Of a DNA stretch of 64,000 nt, positions 17,149-26,885 are shown piece by piece (the stretch's first letter is position 1; each line of letters starts with the position of its first letter). The position numbers and the translations under genes are program-made. The DNA is from Bacteroidales bacterium (GTDB lineage Bacteria > Bacteroidota > Bacteroidia > Bacteroidales > FEN-979). The stretch spans positions 26,549 through 90,548 of the forward strand of contig JALNWE010000003.1 in the NCBI GenBank assembly GCA_023231065.1, written 5' to 3'. The notes under the pieces are model-generated. The model had not been told where the DNA came from, made no database searches, and was given only the letters and a program-made list of their open reading frames with translations.

Positions 17149-18288
17149 TTGAGCTTTACCCTGCATATCATCTCATTCGATATTCCCTATCCCGCGAACT
17201 ATGGAGGGGTTATCGATGTGTTTTATAAGATCAGGGCCCTTCATGAGGCCGGTGTACGGATATATCTTCATTGTTTCACATATCGCCGGCAGCCGGTCAA
17301 GGAATTAGATACTTATTGCGATAAAATCTTTTACTATCCAAGGAAAAACGGGATCATATCAAACCTGTCATTGATTCCATACATTGTTAAAAGCAGGATG
17401 CCGGAGGAATTGATGGGTAATCTGCTCCGCGATCATCACCCGATATTGTTCGAAGGGCTTCATACCTGTGGTTTCATCGCTGATAAACGGTTACAGGGCC
17501 GGTTTTTGATCTATCGGGAAAGCAATATCGAACACCAATATTATTACCATCTTTTCAAGTCAGAAAAAAGCCTTTGGAAAAAGCTATATTTTCTCGTTGA
17601 AAGCATCCGTTTAAAATCGTTTCAGAAAGCGTTGCAACATGTTTCCCTGATGCTTACGGTATCGCTGCAGGACATGGAGTACCTGCAATCGAAGTTCCCT
17701 GCAAAAAAGATTGTTTATCTTCCGAGTTTTCACCGTGATGACCAGGTCCACATCCTCACGGGGAGAGGAAAATATGCCTTATACCAGGGAAAACTGTCGG
17801 TGCCTGAAAATTATATGGCTGCCCGGTTTCTGATCCGCAAAGTTTGGGAGCCATCATTTCCCGAACTGATCATTGCCGGTTTTGATCCTCCTGAATGGTT
17901 GGTAAAATCGGTCAGGAATATACCCAACATCCGGATCGTAAAGAATCCAAATGATGACGGGATGGCCCGCCTGATCTCCGATGCGCAGGTGAATATTCTG
18001 GTCACTTTTCAACCGACAGGGCTTAAATTGAAACTCCTGAATGCCTTATATAACGGGCGTTTTTGTCTGGTCAACCCTGCCATGGTCACCGGTACTTCAT
18101 TAGCCGCTCTGTGCATCCTGGCAAAAACCCCTCTGGACTTCAAAGAAAAAATCCCTGCTATTTTCAATCAGGAATTCTCAAGGGAAGATATTCAGAACCG
18201 TCAGCATATTATTGAGACGATCCATTCCAATCAAAAGAATTGTGAATTCTTGTTGGAAATGTTAACTTTGTCTTCCGGATCAGATTAA
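17149..18288 (+). CDS. Putative glycosyltransferase, GT-B type
   Basis: The 379-residue protein opens with LHIISFDIPYPANYGGVIDVFYK, the pattern of family 4-like transferases with a glycine loop after the first strand. The C-terminal half is less typical: ALYQGKLSVPENYMAARFLI, ELIIAGFDPPEWL, then GLKLKLLNALYNGRFCLVN, which corresponds to the sugar-nucleotide pocket. The start appears to be a TTG at 17149, since the first in-frame ATG comes much later; there is no clear ribosome-binding site. The 68 bases before it are A/T-rich with no strong promoter. Together with the gene upstream it probably makes a surface glycan. Confidence 0.72.
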   Translation: MSFTLHIISFDIPYPANYGGVIDVFYKIRALHEAGVRIYLHCFTYRRQPVKELDTYCDKIFYYPRKNGIISNLSLIPYIVKSRMPEELMGNLLRDHHPILFEGLHTCGFIADKRLQGRFLIYRESNIEHQYYYHLFKSEKSLWKKLYFLVESIRLKSFQKALQHVSLMLTVSLQDMEYLQSKFPAKKIVYLPSFHRDDQVHILTGRGKYALYQGKLSVPENYMAARFLIRKVWEPSFPELIIAGFDPPEWLVKSVRNIPNIRIVKNPNDDGMARLISDAQVNILVTFQPTGLKLKLLNALYNGRFCLVNPAMVTGTSLAALCILAKTPLDFKEKIPAIFNQEFSREDIQNRQHIIETIHSNQKNCEFLLEMLTLSSGSD

Positions 18289-18312
18289 CTCAAACCTTTA
18301 ATATCATACTCC

Positions 18313-19188
18313 ATGAAAAAGATACTTGTCCCTGTTGATTTCTCGGGTCACACCGAAATAACCTGTCATTATGCCCTTGAAATAGGAAGGGTATATGGAG
18401 CAGAAATCAAGCTTTTTCATACCTATTTTGATCAAATCATTATTGCCGACACCAGCTTTCCCGACACACTTGACATGAGTACCATTTACAATGAAGAACT
18501 CATGAAAGAGATACATCATCAAGCTGTCAGGAGTATGGAGGAATTATTCAATAAGGTCAGTGATCAGATCAAAAAGGAAAATTTGACCAATGTGGCCCTT
18601 ACTTCCGGCGTTACAGGTGGGGAAATTGAAAATGAGCTCAAAGAAATATGCCATGAATTTCACCCGGATATCGTAGTCATGGGAACAACCGGAAAAGGGA
18701 ACAATGTCAATGTCTGGGGTAAAGTTTCCACCTTTATCATTGATCACGCCAAGGTCCCCGTGCTTACCGTTCCGGAAATCAAGAGTTACCGGGGATTTAA
18801 AACCATCATGTTTGCTGCTGATCTTTCAGAAACCAATGCGGTCTCTATCGCGGAAATCCTCGATTTATTTACCCCGTTCAATTTTAAATTGAAGGTTGTT
18901 CATTTCGTTACAAAAACTAAAAATTCCGATGCATTTGGACGGATGAAGTCACTTCAGATAAAATTCGGGAAAGAGGAAAAACAAGGGCTGGCCTCTTTTG
19001 AAGTCATTGAAAGCCCCGAAGACAATCAAAAAGTAATCGATCAGTATATAAAAGACAATTTGGTTGACATGATCGCCTTTCAGCCTCATAAAAGAAGCTT
19101 GTTATACATGGTCTTCACAAAAAATATCACCAAGAAAAACCTGTTTGCCACAAACATTCCGCTGTTGGCAGTTCCGGTAAGAAGGTAA
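18313..19188 (+). CDS. Tandem universal stress protein
   Basis: The 291-residue cytoplasmic protein is made of two UspA domains. The first begins MKKILVPVDFSGHTEITCHYA and ends with the nucleotide-binding GTTGKGNNVNVWGKVS followed by KVPVLTVPE at about residues 118-158. The second (from about 160, FKTIMFAADLSETNAVSIAE) has lost the glycine loop and ends NIPLLAVPVRR, as is common in tandem Usp proteins. Such proteins bind ATP or other small ligands and respond to starvation or oxidative stress. It starts 24 bases after the glycosyltransferase and converges on the LysM protein with 3 bases between the stops. Confidence 0.9.
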   Translation: MKKILVPVDFSGHTEITCHYALEIGRVYGAEIKLFHTYFDQIIIADTSFPDTLDMSTIYNEELMKEIHHQAVRSMEELFNKVSDQIKKENLTNVALTSGVTGGEIENELKEICHEFHPDIVVMGTTGKGNNVNVWGKVSTFIIDHAKVPVLTVPEIKSYRGFKTIMFAADLSETNAVSIAEILDLFTPFNFKLKVVHFVTKTKNSDAFGRMKSLQIKFGKEEKQGLASFEVIESPEDNQKVIDQYIKDNLVDMIAFQPHKRSLLYMVFTKNITKKNLFATNIPLLAVPVRR

Positions 19189-19191
19189 CCT

Positions 19192-20688
19192 TTAGTTCGC
19201 TTTGACCAGTTTATAATTCCCATACTTATAGATCTCCCAATGTTGGCTCTCGGAACCATTTCCCGGGATCCGAAGGAAATCAAACGTAGTATGGAGCAAA
19301 TGCAATTTTGGTAAATCCTGGTCGCGGGACGGTAAATCCGGTCCACATTCTTTTAACGCGGTAAGAAAATACATGGCCACATCATAGCCCTCGAAAGCCA
19401 AAGGTAAAGGATCGGAGAAAAAAACAGACTGATACCGGGCAACAAATCTTTTTACAGCCAGGTCATCATAATCGATAAAATGGTCGGATACCACATGAGC
19501 CTTTAAACCTACCAGGTATTCCGTTTCCAATCCTTCCAGATCGGCCCAGAAGGGCAGTCCGATCAATGAGACGGAATAATCGTTCCTGGCCTGGAACAGA
19601 CGGCGGGTGATATCGAGCGCATAGGCTGAATTGCTGCAAAACACAACAACCCAATTTTCTTTTTCTTTTGACATCTTTGCCATCAATTTATCTTGTCCTT
19701 CTACAACCTGAACATCCAGATTTTTTTCAAGACAAATTTTATTGAGTTGATCCGCGGCGCCCGGGTCATCGTATTTTGCATTACGCACGATCAGTATCTT
19801 TCCGTCAGCGACCGTACCGGCAAGATATTCCGAAACCTGGCCGGCCAACCGTTTCTTTGCCGGTTTGATTTTAAAGACCATGGGATTATCCGTGAGCAAA
19901 TCGCTACGTTCAGTAATGGGATTTACAATGGCGATGTTGTTTTTTTTGGCAAAATCAGCGGCCATTACAAAATTTTTATGATACAGCAGGCCAATGATCA
20001 GATCCATTTGCTTCATTTCGGGATTATCGAGCGTTTGCCTTGTTTTTATCGTATCCTTGCCAACATCATATACCCACAGTATGATTTTGATCCCCGATCG
20101 ATCTAAGGAATCAAGCGCCAGGCGGAAACCTTCGTAGAACGGCAGGAACTGGAGCGATTTAGCAGTTTCATTGATATCAGCTTCCGGATTTTCGGTCTGT
20201 AATTCATCCACGGAATTCAGGTACAACGGAAGCATCAGTGCAACATTATAAACACTTTTTTTCCGGTTGTCTTTATTAACCAGCTTATTTTCCGGTATGA
20301 CAGGAGTTGGAACTAAAACTTTTTCTTTGGGTACTTCTTTTTTCTCCATGGATGCAGAATCCAGGGCCTTGTTAACAGTGACAGGTTTCTCTTTGGGCTT
20401 AGTCAGATCTTCCGGTTTGGGGATCCGGATCTTCTGGTCTGCTTTGATACCCTCTTTCACTTCCGGATTTTCACGGATGATGTCGTTCACCTGCACCCCA
20501 TACGCCTTTGATATCATGTAAAGGGTCTGCCCCCTGCGGATAGTGTGAATGTAAAAAGTTTTACCATCAACAGTTTCGGTGATTGTTGACCGTACATCTT
20601 TTAGTTGATCCTGGGATGTTTGGGAAAAACAGAGGGGCGGCAGGAAAAACAGCACAACAATCCCGGTAAAACACAACCAACGCTTCAT
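19192..20688 (-). CDS. LysM / periplasmic-binding-fold fusion protein
   Basis: The ATG at 20688 yields 498 residues with a signal peptide (MKRWLCFTGIVVLFFLPPLC). A LysM domain at about residues 45-90 (IRRGQTLYMISKAYGVQVNDII) should bind peptidoglycan. After a Lys/Pro/Glu linker comes a type 1 periplasmic-binding fold (YNVALMLPLYLNS, LPFYEGFRLALDSL, IALVNPIT-like IAIVNPITERSD), as in amino-acid ABC receptors and LpoA-like activators of peptidoglycan synthesis. A role in cell-wall growth is likely but inferred. It follows guaA, whose stop it nearly touches; the extended frame to 20748 would overlap guaA. Confidence 0.8.
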   Translation of the reverse strand: MKRWLCFTGIVVLFFLPPLCFSQTSQDQLKDVRSTITETVDGKTFYIHTIRRGQTLYMISKAYGVQVNDIIRENPEVKEGIKADQKIRIPKPEDLTKPKEKPVTVNKALDSASMEKKEVPKEKVLVPTPVIPENKLVNKDNRKKSVYNVALMLPLYLNSVDELQTENPEADINETAKSLQFLPFYEGFRLALDSLDRSGIKIILWVYDVGKDTIKTRQTLDNPEMKQMDLIIGLLYHKNFVMAADFAKKNNIAIVNPITERSDLLTDNPMVFKIKPAKKRLAGQVSEYLAGTVADGKILIVRNAKYDDPGAADQLNKICLEKNLDVQVVEGQDKLMAKMSKEKENWVVVFCSNSAYALDITRRLFQARNDYSVSLIGLPFWADLEGLETEYLVGLKAHVVSDHFIDYDDLAVKRFVARYQSVFFSDPLPLAFEGYDVAMYFLTALKECGPDLPSRDQDLPKLHLLHTTFDFLRIPGNGSESQHWEIYKYGNYKLVKAN

Positions 20689-20738
20689 CTCCATTTTATT
20701 CCAACTATGTTTAATCATTTTCACTTCGCTGATATTTA

Positions 20739-22268
20739 CTATTCCCATTCAATGGTAGCCGGGGGTTTTGAACTAATATCATAAACCACCCTGTTGACGC
20801 CTTTCACTTTATTGATGATGTCGTTACTCACCTTTGCCAGAAAGTCATAGGGAAGTTGGGCCCAATCGGCTGTCATGCCATCGGTAGAAGTCACAGCGCG
20901 TAAAGCCACCACATTCTCATAGGTACGCTCATCCCCCATGACGCCTACTGTCTGTACCGGTAAAAGGACTGCAAAAGCCTGCCAGATATCATGATAGAGA
21001 TCATGGGACCGGAGCAAAGAGATAAAAATATCATCGACATCCTGTAGCAATCGCACCTTATCACGGTCAACATCACTCAGTATCCTGACCGCTAATCCCG
21101 GACCCGGGAATGGGTGCCGGGCCAGAAAATCATCATCAAGGCCCAGGGTCCTTCCTACTTTTCTCACCTCATCCTTGAAAAGGGCGTTCATGGGTTCGAC
21201 AATTTTCAGTTTCAAATGTTCAGGCAGGCCACCGACATTATGATGGGATTTTATGGTTGCAGAAGGACCTTTCACAGAATGGGATTCTATCACATCCGGA
21301 TAAATGGTCCCCTGTGCCAGCCAGCTGATATTCTTTATTTTATGGGCTTCGGCATCAAAAACATCAATAAAGCACTTCCCGATGATCTTCCGTTTTTTCT
21401 CCGGATCAGAAATGCCCTTCAGGGCATCCAGGAACAGATCCGCGGCATCCACACCGGTTACATTTAAATCAAGCCGTTTATATCTTTCAAGTACATCCCG
21501 GAACTCGTTTTTACGAAGCAACCCGTTATCCACAAAAATACAATAGAGGTTTTTCCCTATGGCTTTATGAAGCAAAATGGCTGTTACGGAAGAATCAACA
21601 CCACCGGATAACCCGAGCACCACCTTATCCTCACCCAGTTTTTCCCTCAATGCAGCGATGGTCGATTCAACAAAGGATTCGGGTGTCCAGCTTTGGGAAC
21701 ACCCGCAGATATCCACGACAAAATTCCGCAGCAAGGTCAATCCTTCCGTTGTATGGTAAACTTCCGGGTGAAACTGGATACCATAGGTATCTTCACCGGA
21801 GATATGGTAACCCGCATACCTCACATCGGTTGTCCCTGCTATGGTCTGGAACCCTGGCGGAACTTCAAGGATGGTATCGGCGTGCGACATCCATACCTGG
21901 GTCCCGGGGCCCATGCCTTTAAGTAAACTGCTTTGGATATCAAGAAAAGAAAGATTTGCCCGTCCATATTCCCGGATCCGGGAAGGAGCGACTACTCCGC
22001 CTGATGATTGAGCAAGATACTGGGCCCCGTAACAGATACCCAAAACAGGTAATTTGCCCCGGATTTCTGTCAGATCAGGGACAGGGGCATCCTGGTCCCT
22101 CACTGAAAAAGGACTTCCTGAAAGAATAACCCCTTTGTACTGTCCATTATTAAACGGAACATGATGGTATGGGAAAATTTCACAATATACATTCAGCTCT
22201 CTGACGCGCCGAGCTATCAATTGCGTGTATTGCGAACCGAAATCCAGAATTAAAATGGCTTCTTGCAT
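20739..22268 (-). CDS. guaA: GMP synthase (glutamine-hydrolysing)
   Basis: GuaA aminates XMP to GMP using ammonia from glutamine. The 509 residues show a class I amidotransferase with Cys79 in LGICYGAQYL and a His-Glu pair in IQFHPEVYHT, then the PP-loop ATP pyrophosphatase (LGLSGGVDSSV, about 218-228) and the C-terminal dimerisation domain with RHPFPGPGLAVRI and the terminal PPATIEWE. All parts are complete. A -7 box lies 5 bases before the ATG. The LysM/binding-protein gene follows immediately and is probably read through. Confidence 0.97.
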   Translation of the reverse strand: MQEAILILDFGSQYTQLIARRVRELNVYCEIFPYHHVPFNNGQYKGVILSGSPFSVRDQDAPVPDLTEIRGKLPVLGICYGAQYLAQSSGGVVAPSRIREYGRANLSFLDIQSSLLKGMGPGTQVWMSHADTILEVPPGFQTIAGTTDVRYAGYHISGEDTYGIQFHPEVYHTTEGLTLLRNFVVDICGCSQSWTPESFVESTIAALREKLGEDKVVLGLSGGVDSSVTAILLHKAIGKNLYCIFVDNGLLRKNEFRDVLERYKRLDLNVTGVDAADLFLDALKGISDPEKKRKIIGKCFIDVFDAEAHKIKNISWLAQGTIYPDVIESHSVKGPSATIKSHHNVGGLPEHLKLKIVEPMNALFKDEVRKVGRTLGLDDDFLARHPFPGPGLAVRILSDVDRDKVRLLQDVDDIFISLLRSHDLYHDIWQAFAVLLPVQTVGVMGDERTYENVVALRAVTSTDGMTADWAQLPYDFLAKVSNDIINKVKGVNRVVYDISSKPPATIEWE

Positions 22269-22272
22269 TGTA

Positions 22273-22280
22273 CAAAGATA
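22273..22280 (-). promoter_or_regulatory. Bacteroidota -7 box ahead of guaA
   Basis: Reads TATCTTTG on the minus strand, a TAnnTTTG match. It ends only 5 bases before the ATG, so the leader would be absent or almost absent unless the true promoter is elsewhere. Confidence 0.35.
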
Positions 22281-22291
22281 AAAAAGAAAAG

Positions 22292-24019
22292 TTACCGGAT
22301 AAGGAGAGCCTCATAACGCGAAGAATTTCCCACTGCATCGGTGACAACCAGGACAAACCGGTTCTTTCCGCTTATGATCCGGTCGTCGAAGGTATAAACG
22401 AGCAAATTATTCTTTGCGTCAAATTCCATCAGGATCCATTTGCCATTGAGTGTTCCCTTGTAGGTTTGGATCCCGGAAAGGTTATCGGAAATTTTGATTT
22501 GTATCGACTTTTGTTTACCGACTTTTTTATTGTTGAAGATATTGATCGGCCGTATCACAGGAGAGATGGTATCGGCCGCAACCGTATAATTTCCAAAATC
22601 ACGGATACGGGCAGTAACCCATCCATTCTCGAATTTTCCGCCCATGCTCACAAACCGTCCCGCTCCTTCTACCGATACTATAATTGCTTTGGATTGCAAA
22701 GCTTTCGGCATATTTCCCGTCTTTATAGAAAGGGTACAATACGTATGTAAAGGAGTCAGGGGATCATGAATATGATGTACATCAGCAAAAGAACCATGCA
22801 ACGGGGAAGTATTGTACCAGGTAAATGGAAGGTCCTCATAAAGCGCTTCCCCGGGGACATCCAGTTTGATCCCTGCACGTTCAAAATGATTATCCTTACG
22901 CCAGGTGAAGTTCTGGGCGACCCGACCAGAATTCATTCCTGAAACAGGGGCGCTTTTGGAGGGAAGGCTCCTGACCAGGAAGATGAGTGTGGATGAATGG
23001 CCAAAATCATCGGTTACCCGGTATCGGATGGTATGGACCTTAGAATCCGTAAACTGGGCCACTCCCTGATTTTTGACTCCCTGGTAAACACCCAGCTTAT
23101 TATTTGGGGCGACGAACGACCGCTGGATCTTGTGTTTGGTACGAATAAAAGCCGGATAATCCATCAAACTATTGGCAAACCGGGTCTCCGAAAAAGCAAA
23201 ACGATCGATATTCTGGGAAAAGACCGGAGCTTCATCCACGGTAAGGTTAATGGCATTTATCCCTGTTTTAAATCCTCCTTCAGCCTGATCGGAAGTTTCT
23301 ATACCAAAATAAATCTTCCCGGAAACCTTGATGGTGTCCGGATTTTTTAACCTGTAGTTATTGCCCGTACCCGTTACCGGCGCCAACAAGGGTTCTCTCT
23401 TCCCGTTTACCAGCGCTTCTTCATCGCCCGGATATATCTTGATAGAAGCAATTTTCGGAAAAGTACCATCGGGCTTCATCAAACCGAAGAGCAGCGGGTC
23501 AATTGCCTCCTGGGTTTTTGAATCACGGACCTCGAAATGAAGATGGGGGCCAGCCGAAGAACCGGCATTGCCCGAATAGGCAATGATATCGCCTTTTTTA
23601 ACTTTTATCAAGCCCGCGGGCACTTCCGCATCCAGTGCAAATGATTCGTCCTTGTATTGCTGTGCCCTTACCCAGGATGAAAGCTTACCGTTAAAAGACC
23701 TGAGATGACCATAAACGGTAGTGTAACCGTTGGGATGAGCTACGTAAATGGCCCTGCCAAATCCCCATGGAGAGACTAAAACCCTGGCCACATATCCATC
23801 GGCGACCGCATAGACGGGCTTTCCCTGGACCCCTTGGGTACGGATATCAATGCCTGAATGAAAATGGTTTTTTCGGATCTCGCCAAATGAACCGGAAAGT
23901 GAAACAGAAAAATCGATCGGCGACCTGAAATAATTCGCAGGATAGCGGTTCTGTCCCACCAGGTTCTGCAAAGGCAAAGCGAAGATCAGGATCAGGGTTG
24001 CAAATGAAAGGCACCTCAT
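22292..24019 (-). CDS. Exported M23-family metallopeptidase
   Basis: The ATG at 24019 gives 575 residues with a signal peptide (MRCLSFATLILIFALPLQN). The LytM/M23 domain has zinc ligands His54 and Asp58 (HFHSGIDI) and His161 (PHLHFEV), with candidate catalytic His105 (YGHL) and His159, so it should cleave peptidoglycan crosslinks. The remaining 380 residues are beta-rich and Ig-like (VRYRVTDDFGHSSTLIFLV, ISDNLSGIQTYKGTLNG), probably binding domains. The frame is open to 24121 but that start would run into the DPP III gene ending at 24024. It probably shares that gene's transcript. Confidence 0.88.
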   Translation of the reverse strand: MRCLSFATLILIFALPLQNLVGQNRYPANYFRSPIDFSVSLSGSFGEIRKNHFHSGIDIRTQGVQGKPVYAVADGYVARVLVSPWGFGRAIYVAHPNGYTTVYGHLRSFNGKLSSWVRAQQYKDESFALDAEVPAGLIKVKKGDIIAYSGNAGSSAGPHLHFEVRDSKTQEAIDPLLFGLMKPDGTFPKIASIKIYPGDEEALVNGKREPLLAPVTGTGNNYRLKNPDTIKVSGKIYFGIETSDQAEGGFKTGINAINLTVDEAPVFSQNIDRFAFSETRFANSLMDYPAFIRTKHKIQRSFVAPNNKLGVYQGVKNQGVAQFTDSKVHTIRYRVTDDFGHSSTLIFLVRSLPSKSAPVSGMNSGRVAQNFTWRKDNHFERAGIKLDVPGEALYEDLPFTWYNTSPLHGSFADVHHIHDPLTPLHTYCTLSIKTGNMPKALQSKAIIVSVEGAGRFVSMGGKFENGWVTARIRDFGNYTVAADTISPVIRPINIFNNKKVGKQKSIQIKISDNLSGIQTYKGTLNGKWILMEFDAKNNLLVYTFDDRIISGKNRFVLVVTDAVGNSSRYEALLIR

Positions 24020-24023
24020 GATT

Positions 24024-26081
24024 TTAACGGGCTGGCAGGAAAGAGTAGTTTTTCGAATAAAACAACATCTGCCTGGTATAATCATCAGGATAAGAAACCG
24101 TGATATCCGATATGGTATCACCTTTGATGACGGTGGTAAAATCAGGATTTAAAAATCCGGCATAAGGAGCAATTTTCAGTTTTTCATAACGTTCCAGGAC
24201 CTCTTTATGAAGTACAGGATCAACCTTTACCGCATAGTTTTCAACCAGGTTTTTGGCAGCCTGATAATCTCCTTCGGAGGTGATCTGTTGGATCAGTCTC
24301 AGCAACTCCCCAAACTTTGTGCGAAGCTTTTCATAATCATTGATCCTGAAATAGGTTTTTCCGTTTTTTGTAACTTTCTCAATAATTTTTTCCGGCGCTC
24401 CTTTTTCATAGATCCAGTGAGCGATCAGGGAACGGTCGCGCATGTGGGCCTGTTCAATGTCCTTCCCCGGTTTGATGCGCACCAGCTGGGTGAGAAGACC
24501 ATTCCGGATATACCCGTCATATTCGGATTTAGCCACATCGGGATCAGATATAAGCCCATATTTGATCATCACAGGATCACTCAGATAATATAAAGCAAAA
24601 AGGTCAGCCCGCGCCTCTTCAATAGCCGAATGGTAATTTTTCAATGATTCCGCTGAAACTCCTGGTTTCAGTTGTCCCGAACCATGTCCCAGACATTCAT
24701 GCAGGTCCGTCATCAGGTTTCCTGCCAGATAGCTGCATTTCTTCGCGCGGTCGATTTCTTCCTGGCTATAGGCAAACTCTTCTAAAAACCCACTGCCTAA
24801 GGAGGATTGATCATAAGCATAGGTAATATTATCCATCGTGACCGATTTGGATCCGAAATCTTTCCTGATCCAGTTGGCATTGGGGAGATTGATCCCGATC
24901 GGTGTAGTGGGGTAACAATCGCCACCCAATTGTGCCACCGTGATCACCTTGGCGGTTACACCTTTCACCTGCTTTTTTCGAAATTCAGGAGCAACCGGTG
25001 AGTGATCCTCGAAATACTGTGCATTTTTACTCAGGACCTCAGTGCGCCGGGTTGCAGCTATATCTTTAAAATTGACCACCGACTCCCAGGTTGCTTTCAT
25101 CGCCATGGGATCTCCGTATACTTCAATAAAACCATTTACAAAATCAACCCGTGAATCATCCTTCACCCAGGCAATGTTGTATTCGTCCCAGGTAACAAGG
25201 TCACCGGTTTTGTAATAGTCGATCAGTTTTTCAATGGAAACTTTCTGATCGGGTGATTCCGCAACTGTCAGGGCTTTTTCAAGCCACGATACAATCTGTT
25301 CAATGGCCGGGGAATATAAACCACCCACTTTCCAGGTTAACTCCGCTATTTTTCCGTTCTCACGGATCAGTTTTGAATTTAATCCATACGACACCCTTAA
25401 ATCCTTTTTCAGCCTGGAATCTTCTTTTTTAACCGTGGTATAATATTGTTCAACATCTTTCTGATTGACCCCGTCATAAAAATTAGCGGCGGAATTCAGA
25501 ATGAGATCGCCGGAAGCATCCAATGAAATCCGTTTAGGAGCAACCGATGGATCAAAGATCAGCGGTGTAACTTCCTGGATGAACTGTTCGGTCGATTGTC
25601 CTGATTTCAGTGGCAGATCCTCCTTCTTAGTTCCATCGACGAGGGTTTTAAAATAGGCTTCCGGGAAACCGGGGACCAGCTTATCCGTGGAATAATGATG
25701 ATGGATCCCGTTACAGAACCATACTTCTTTGAGGTAAATCACGAAGTTTTTAAACTCTTCATTATCCCTGTTCCCCGAATAATCATTATAAATAGCTTCC
25801 AGCGTTTTCCTGATCAACAAATTATATTTATAATTCTGATCGAAGGTAATATCGCGACCACATAAGGCTGCCTGGCTAAGATAGAAGATAAGTTTTTTTT
25901 GCTTCAGGGTTAAACTGTCAAAACCCGGAACCTGATACCGCAATATCTTAGCATCGGCAAATTGTTCTGTCTGAAACTTAAATGCTTGTTCTTCTGTTTT
26001 TTCCTTCTTATTTCCACCCGAGGTGCAAGAAGCAACAGTTAGCGTCGTGGCCATAATCAATAATGTGCTGAATTTGTTCAT
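24024..26081 (-). CDS. Dipeptidyl-peptidase III (M49), lipoprotein
   Basis: DPP III removes dipeptides from the N-termini of short peptides with one zinc ion. The zinc motif HECLGH is at residues 461-466 and the third ligand lies in EEARAD at 488-493; both match bacterial DPP III such as that of Bacteroides. The 685 residues are close to the family length. A lipoprotein signal peptide with VASC lipobox (cysteine at about 19) puts it on the periplasmic or outer side of the membrane, unlike the cytosolic animal enzymes. It is followed after 4 bases by the M23 peptidase, so the two hydrolases may be coexpressed. Confidence 0.93.
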   Translation of the reverse strand: MNKFSTLLIMATTLTVASCTSGGNKKEKTEEQAFKFQTEQFADAKILRYQVPGFDSLTLKQKKLIFYLSQAALCGRDITFDQNYKYNLLIRKTLEAIYNDYSGNRDNEEFKNFVIYLKEVWFCNGIHHHYSTDKLVPGFPEAYFKTLVDGTKKEDLPLKSGQSTEQFIQEVTPLIFDPSVAPKRISLDASGDLILNSAANFYDGVNQKDVEQYYTTVKKEDSRLKKDLRVSYGLNSKLIRENGKIAELTWKVGGLYSPAIEQIVSWLEKALTVAESPDQKVSIEKLIDYYKTGDLVTWDEYNIAWVKDDSRVDFVNGFIEVYGDPMAMKATWESVVNFKDIAATRRTEVLSKNAQYFEDHSPVAPEFRKKQVKGVTAKVITVAQLGGDCYPTTPIGINLPNANWIRKDFGSKSVTMDNITYAYDQSSLGSGFLEEFAYSQEEIDRAKKCSYLAGNLMTDLHECLGHGSGQLKPGVSAESLKNYHSAIEEARADLFALYYLSDPVMIKYGLISDPDVAKSEYDGYIRNGLLTQLVRIKPGKDIEQAHMRDRSLIAHWIYEKGAPEKIIEKVTKNGKTYFRINDYEKLRTKFGELLRLIQQITSEGDYQAAKNLVENYAVKVDPVLHKEVLERYEKLKIAPYAGFLNPDFTTVIKGDTISDITVSYPDDYTRQMLFYSKNYSFLPAR

Positions 26082-26117
26082 ATAAACTATCTGAATTATG
26101 ATGTACGATTTATGATC

Positions 26118-26885
26118 TCAATCCCCATTCCTCATTGAATTAAGCCCTGCCTCCCGTATTTCTTTCCCATTATAAACCGGGACCACCTGAGTGGAATCAG
26201 GAGTAAATGAATACGGGATCACATCATCCAACCCCAGCTTTTTCAACCGGTGGCGATGTGCCGCTTTCTCAAGATACGTTAAAACATCTTGACGGGCGAT
26301 GTTCCAGAGGTCGATAGCCGCAACCCCGGCATCACAATGCATTTCAAATTCACCGGTTTCCAGTAATTTTTCAGCAAGGGCCCCGGCAAAAAGGGAATCT
26401 TCAATACAGAATTTATTTTTCCAACCCGAACAGAGGATCACCACATTTTGATTTTGCCCGACAAGCCATTGTGTAAGGGCAGTGATGTTGATAAAAGCCC
26501 CCATGGCAATTTTTTTGGCATTCTGCGCAATGGTTAAGGCGCGGGTGCCATTGGTCGTACAATAGACCAAGGTCCGGCCTTCGATGGCTTCACGGGTAAA
26601 ATTGAAAGCAGAATTCCCGAAATCGGCAAAGTCAAGTTTTTTACCATCCTGTTCCGAAGCGACCAGGTAGCCTTTCCCCTTCAGTAGTTTGGCCTCCTCC
26701 AGGGTAGCGACAGGCAGGATCTTTTCAATCCCGTTCTCAAATGCGGTACAGATCGAAGTGGTGGCGCGGAGGATGTCAACAAGGACGACAATAAAATCAT
26801 TCTTCGTCAGGATCTCCGGGTAAAGTTTTGGCGAAAAACAGACCTCAACACTACGTTTATCAGAGTTTTTTTGCATCATGATCAA
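26118..26885 (-). CDS. comB: 2-phosphosulfolactate phosphatase-like protein
   Basis: ComB hydrolyses 2-phosphosulfolactate to sulfolactate, the second step of coenzyme M synthesis in methanogens. The 255-residue protein is typical: VVLVDILRATTSICTAFENG near residue 32, then LVASEQDGKK, DFGNSAF, CTTNGTRAL and ILCSGWKNKFCIEDSLFAGAL. Homologues are frequent in non-methanogenic Bacteroidota, where the product is unclear, perhaps sulfolactate or related sulfonates. No other com gene is in the window. Its first codons overlap the end of the LRR gene by 4 bases, so it belongs to that operon. The start may be any of Met 1, 3 or 4. Confidence 0.88.
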   Translation of the reverse strand: MIMMQKNSDKRSVEVCFSPKLYPEILTKNDFIVVLVDILRATTSICTAFENGIEKILPVATLEEAKLLKGKGYLVASEQDGKKLDFADFGNSAFNFTREAIEGRTLVYCTTNGTRALTIAQNAKKIAMGAFINITALTQWLVGQNQNVVILCSGWKNKFCIEDSLFAGALAEKLLETGEFEMHCDAGVAAIDLWNIARQDVLTYLEKAAHRHRLKKLGLDDVIPYSFTPDSTQVVPVYNGKEIREAGLNSMRNGD

